From Rosenbergiella australiborealis (GTDB taxonomy: Bacteria > Pseudomonadota > Gammaproteobacteria > Enterobacterales > Enterobacteriaceae): a DNA stretch of 60,605 nt. Position 1 is the first letter of the stretch. Every line of letters begins with the position of its first letter. The stretch is from positions 1-60,605 of the forward strand of contig NZ_JABBFO010000014.1 of NCBI RefSeq assembly GCF_018494035.1, given 5' to 3'. A program made the position numbers and the translations under genes. Positions 57,981-60,605 of this stretch are shown here, in pieces. The notes beneath the pieces are model-generated. The model was not told the origin of the DNA. It saw nothing but the letters and a program-made list of their open reading frames with translations, and searched no databases.

Positions 57981-59303
57981 GTGCAACAGATTGCTCGTTC
58001 TGTCGCTCTTGCGCTTAACACATTACCTCGCCCCCATCGTTTTATGTTGGGGTCATTGACGGCGATGACCCTTGCTGTTGCACTTTGCCAACCGCTCATC
58101 TCTCATCAGGAAGATGATAGACAGGCTGTTATTCGACAAATAGAGGTGCAGGGCATACCGCATTTTACTGATAGTGATGCGACCGAACCCGATGACCAGA
58201 CCACGCCTTTACCCGACGAAGATCTCTCTGCTGATCAGAAGGACGTTGAGAGTGTGCAATATGCGAAGGAATATACCGTTGCCGCCGGCGATACGCTAAG
58301 CAGCATTCTCAATCAATATGGTATCGACCTTTCTAACATCAATGCGCTGGTGGGGAGTGATGGCGCTCTTCGCAATCTGAATATTGGACAAAGCCTTAAT
58401 TGGCAAGTGAATGCTGAGGGTGAATTAGACACCTTGGATTGGGAAATTTCACGACGGGAAACACGCCATTATGTTCGTCGTCCTAATGGCACTTACAGCA
58501 TGGAAAAGCGACTGCAACAGGGCGAGTGGCAAGATCAGACGCTTAAGGGCATTGTGCAAGGGAGTTTTGCGAACAGTGCACAACGTGCCGGTCTATCCTC
58601 GAATGAGATAGCTTCCGTGATTAAAGCCTTACAATGGCAAATGGACTTTCGTAAATTACGCAGTGGCGATAAGTTTAGTGCTATTTTTTCGCGCGAAGTG
58701 CTACAGGGAAAACGTATGCAGAGCCAACTACAGGCTGTGCGGGTTCGCTCGGGGGGTAAGGACTATTATGCTTTTCGGGCGCAAGACGGCAAGTTTTATG
58801 ATCAATATGCTTCGGGACTGGCTAAAGGGTTTCTGCGCTATCCGACAGTGAAAACATTTAGGGTCTCTTCAAACTTCAATCCGCGCCGAGTTAATCCGGT
58901 TACTGGACGTATCACACCACACCGAGGCGTTGATTTTGCCGTCCCTATTGGGACGCCGGTATTGGCTGTAGGAGACGGTGAAGTGGTGGTGGCTAATAAT
59001 ATTGAGGGAGCGGCTGGCAAATATGTTGCGATCCGCCACGGTCGCCAATATACAACGCGTTATATGCATTTAAGCCGTTTATTGGTTAAGCCCGGTCAAA
59101 AAGTAAAAAGAGGCGATCGCATTGCTCTGTCAGGTAATACTGGACGTTCAACCGGACCCCACTTGCACTTTGAGATCTGGATTAATAATCAAGCGGTTAA
59201 CCCCTTAACGGCAAAATTACCACGTATGGAAGGCCTAGCAGGGAAAGAGCGTAAGGATTACCTTGCACAAGTAAAAATATGGCAGGGTCAGTTAACGTTT
59301 TGA
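57981..59303 (+). CDS. mepM: murein DD-endopeptidase MepM
   Basis: Cleaves D-Ala-mDAP cross-links to let new peptidoglycan be inserted. One N-terminal span, an opacity-associated/LysM region (YTVAAGDTLSSILNQYGIDL), then the M23 domain with zinc ligands in HRGVDFAVPIGTPV and HLHFEIWINN. 440 residues, as in E. coli. The start is GTG, 15 bases after znuA; znuA-mepM may be cotranscribed. Confidence 0.95.
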   Translation: MQQIARSVALALNTLPRPHRFMLGSLTAMTLAVALCQPLISHQEDDRQAVIRQIEVQGIPHFTDSDATEPDDQTTPLPDEDLSADQKDVESVQYAKEYTVAAGDTLSSILNQYGIDLSNINALVGSDGALRNLNIGQSLNWQVNAEGELDTLDWEISRRETRHYVRRPNGTYSMEKRLQQGEWQDQTLKGIVQGSFANSAQRAGLSSNEIASVIKALQWQMDFRKLRSGDKFSAIFSREVLQGKRMQSQLQAVRVRSGGKDYYAFRAQDGKFYDQYASGLAKGFLRYPTVKTFRVSSNFNPRRVNPVTGRITPHRGVDFAVPIGTPVLAVGDGEVVVANNIEGAAGKYVAIRHGRQYTTRYMHLSRLLVKPGQKVKRGDRIALSGNTGRSTGPHLHFEIWINNQAVNPLTAKLPRMEGLAGKERKDYLAQVKIWQGQLTF

Positions 59304-59446
59304 CGACGTTTCTTTGGGGTAGGCGTTGAGCTTGCTCCTAAGGCTACTGTTGAAAATTATGTATAGAGCTCATTTAGTTAGTAAAAGTTTATTGCAAATC
59401 TATTGCTCATCACTATTATTAGCCTCTTCTATTATGAGGCGAGTGC

Positions 59447-60421
59447 ATGACTAAAGAAACACGTAACCATTCTGAATTTATTCCCGTTTTTAAACGATCC
59501 TTTCTCAAACCTCAATTTTGGGGGAAATGGGCGGCGGTCGGTATTGCGGGTGCTTTAGCCTATGTGCCCGCTGCACTTCGCGATCCGCTATTAGGTGCAC
59601 TGGGTAAGTGGGTCGGTCAGCTTGCAAAAGGGGCACGGCGGCGTTCGCAAATTAATCTTCACTACTGTTTTCCTGAGATCTCGCTTAGCGCGCGTGAAGC
59701 CATTATTGATGAAATGTTTGCGACGGCCCCGCAAGCGATGGTGCTGATGGCAGAATTAGCATTACGTAATCCACAGCGTGTACAGCAAAAAGTGATGTGG
59801 CACGGTAAAGATATCATTGAGCAGCTACAACATTCTGGCGAAAATGTTATTTTTCTAGTGCCTCATGGTTGGGCGGTCGATATTCCAGCGATGTTATTAG
59901 CCTCTGAAGGTCAAAAAATGGCGGCGATGTTCCATAATCAAAAAGATCCTTTAATGGACTATATCTGGAACCGTCTACGTCGTCGTTTTGGCGGAAGGAT
60001 GCACGCACGTAATGATGGCATTAAACCTTTCATTGCATCGGTCAGGCAAGGTTATTGGGGATACTATTTACCCGACCAAGATCACGGTGCCGAACATAGC
60101 GAATTTGTTGATTTTTTTGCTACCTACAAGGCGACGTTACCCGCTATTGGCCGTTTAATGAAGGTCTGTCGAGCGAGGGTTGTCCCTCTTTTTCCGGTGT
60201 ATAACAGTACGCGTCATCAACTTGAAATTTTTGTACGCCCGCCTATGGATGATCTCACTACGGCTGATGATGCAACCATTGCACGGCGAATGAATGAAGA
60301 GGTTGAATTTTTTGTCGGGCCGAATCCAGAGCAGTACACTTGGATACTTGAACTGTTAAAAACACGAAAGTCTGGTGAGGAAAATCCTTACCGGCGTAAG
60401 GATCTATTTCCTTATAAGTAA
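59447..60421 (+). CDS. lpxM: lipid A myristoyltransferase LpxM
   Basis: Adds the last (myristoyl) acyl chain to lipid A at the inner membrane. The acyltransferase motif is HGWAVD (HX4D), and [17 protein letters not shown] follows. 324 residues (E. coli 323). The start has GAGGCGAG upstream. In E. coli the next gene is convergent pykA; here an insertion sequence begins 18 bases after the stop. Confidence 0.96.
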   Translation: MTKETRNHSEFIPVFKRSFLKPQFWGKWAAVGIAGALAYVPAALRDPLLGALGKWVGQLAKGARRRSQINLHYCFPEISLSAREAIIDEMFATAPQAMVLMAELALRNPQRVQQKVMWHGKDIIEQLQHSGENVIFLVPHGWAVDIPAMLLASEGQKMAAMFHNQKDPLMDYIWNRLRRRFGGRMHARNDGIKPFIASVRQGYWGYYLPDQDHGAEHSEFVDFFATYKATLPAIGRLMKVCRARVVPLFPVYNSTRHQLEIFVRPPMDDLTTADDATIARRMNEEVEFFVGPNPEQYTWILELLKTRKSGEENPYRRKDLFPYK

Positions 60422-60443
60422 AAATAGCCGCCTAAGCGGTAAT

Positions 60444-60474
60444 GCCAGTCAGTTAAGCAACTGACTGGCTTTTT
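60444..60474 (+). terminator. terminator-like hairpin at the IS end
   Basis: The stem GCCAGTCAG/CTGACTGGC is followed by a T5 run. It lies inside the insertion sequence end and would stop lpxM transcription from entering the element. Confidence 0.65.
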
Positions 60475-60605
60475 CCCTGTGCTTTTGGATACTTCCGGGG
60501 TCTCTCCTTTACCACTCTTGGGAAGGCTCTTTCTCTTCTTATCGGCAGCTTCACCATCTGCGCCATACTCTCCAGATTACGCAGCAGTTCTGGGATCCGG
60601 CCCGG
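60453..60605 (-). CDS. IS4-family transposase, C-terminal 50 residues
   Basis: The frame on the minus strand is open from the window edge to a TAA at 60453. It reads RIPELLRNLESMAQMVKLP and then RRERAFPRVVKERPRKYPK, ending GKSQSVA. The Arg-rich RRxRxxPRxVKxRxxxYP ending is typical of IS4-family transposases. The stop lies within the terminal repeat. The DDE domain is outside the window. Confidence 0.8.
   Translation of the reverse strand, partial: PGRIPELLRNLESMAQMVKLPIRRERAFPRVVKERPRKYPKAQGKSQSVA

Larger units (their letters stand above)
60440..60605 (-). mobile_element. end of an IS4-family insertion sequence (cut by the window edge)
   Basis: The outer end starts TAATGCCAGTCAGTTAAG, close to the IS4 terminal inverted repeat as I remember it. 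The transposase 3' end runs inward from it. Only this end is inside the window; the other end and the target duplication lie beyond base 60605. Confidence 0.75.

Overview
The window looks like chromosomal backbone of a motile member of the Enterobacterales. Almost every gene has a clear E. coli counterpart, and several E. coli neighbourhoods are kept: fliD-fliS-fliT beside yedD, efeUOB beside phoH, flhDC-motAB-cheAW-mcp-cheRBYZ-flhBAE-argS-yecM, cmoAB-aspS-nudB, yebC-ruvCAB, and znuCB/znuA-mepM-lpxM. By eye the GC content is in the mid-40s. That, with several neighbourhoods joined differently from E. coli, suggests a lower-GC relative near the Erwiniaceae, but the species cannot be named from sequence alone.

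Layout. 1-600: terminators, a possible sRNA and a 32-residue membrane microprotein (YoaK-like). 0.7-4.2 kb: ggt, leuE, a small hypothetical gene and lipoprotein yedD. 4.2-8.3 kb: filament genes fliTSD, fliC and sigma-28 fliA. 8.4-14.2 kb: proline utilisation putA/putP with GTTGCA operators between them. 14.2-19.8 kb: EfeUOB ferrous-iron uptake, where EfeU carries a large extra C-terminal domain, then phoH behind a Pho box and a long leader. 20-23.7 kb: an M20 amidohydrolase with YjiG/YjiH membrane proteins and a divergent LysR regulator. 23.7-28.9 kb: SOS polymerase umuDC, tRNA-Ser(GGA), msrA and trehalose genes otsBA. 28.9-43.4 kb: the flagellar master operon, motor, complete chemotaxis set and flhBAE. 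43.4-60.4 kb: argS, yecM, a PatB/MalY lyase, cutC, cmoBA, aspS, nudB, yebC, ruvCAB, znuBCA, mepM and lpxM. The right edge cuts into an IS4-family insertion sequence sitting 18 bases beyond lpxM.

How the parts work together. FlhDC switches on class II flagellar genes. FliA then reads sigma-28 promoters, which are visible at fliC, fliD and the chemoreceptor gene. MotAB power the motor, and CheA/W/Y/Z/R/B with one local receptor steer it. LexA boxes tie umuDC and ruvAB to the SOS response, a Zur box ties znuA/znuCB to zinc, and a Pho box ties phoH to phosphate.

I found no CRISPR array, prophage, restriction system or obvious defence island. The most interesting points are a run of eight cytosines inside flhC that could act as a motility switch, the EfeU fusion, the amidohydrolase-YjiGH cluster, a possible 59-residue ORF in the phoH leader, the YoaK microprotein, and the IS4-type insertion at the right edge.
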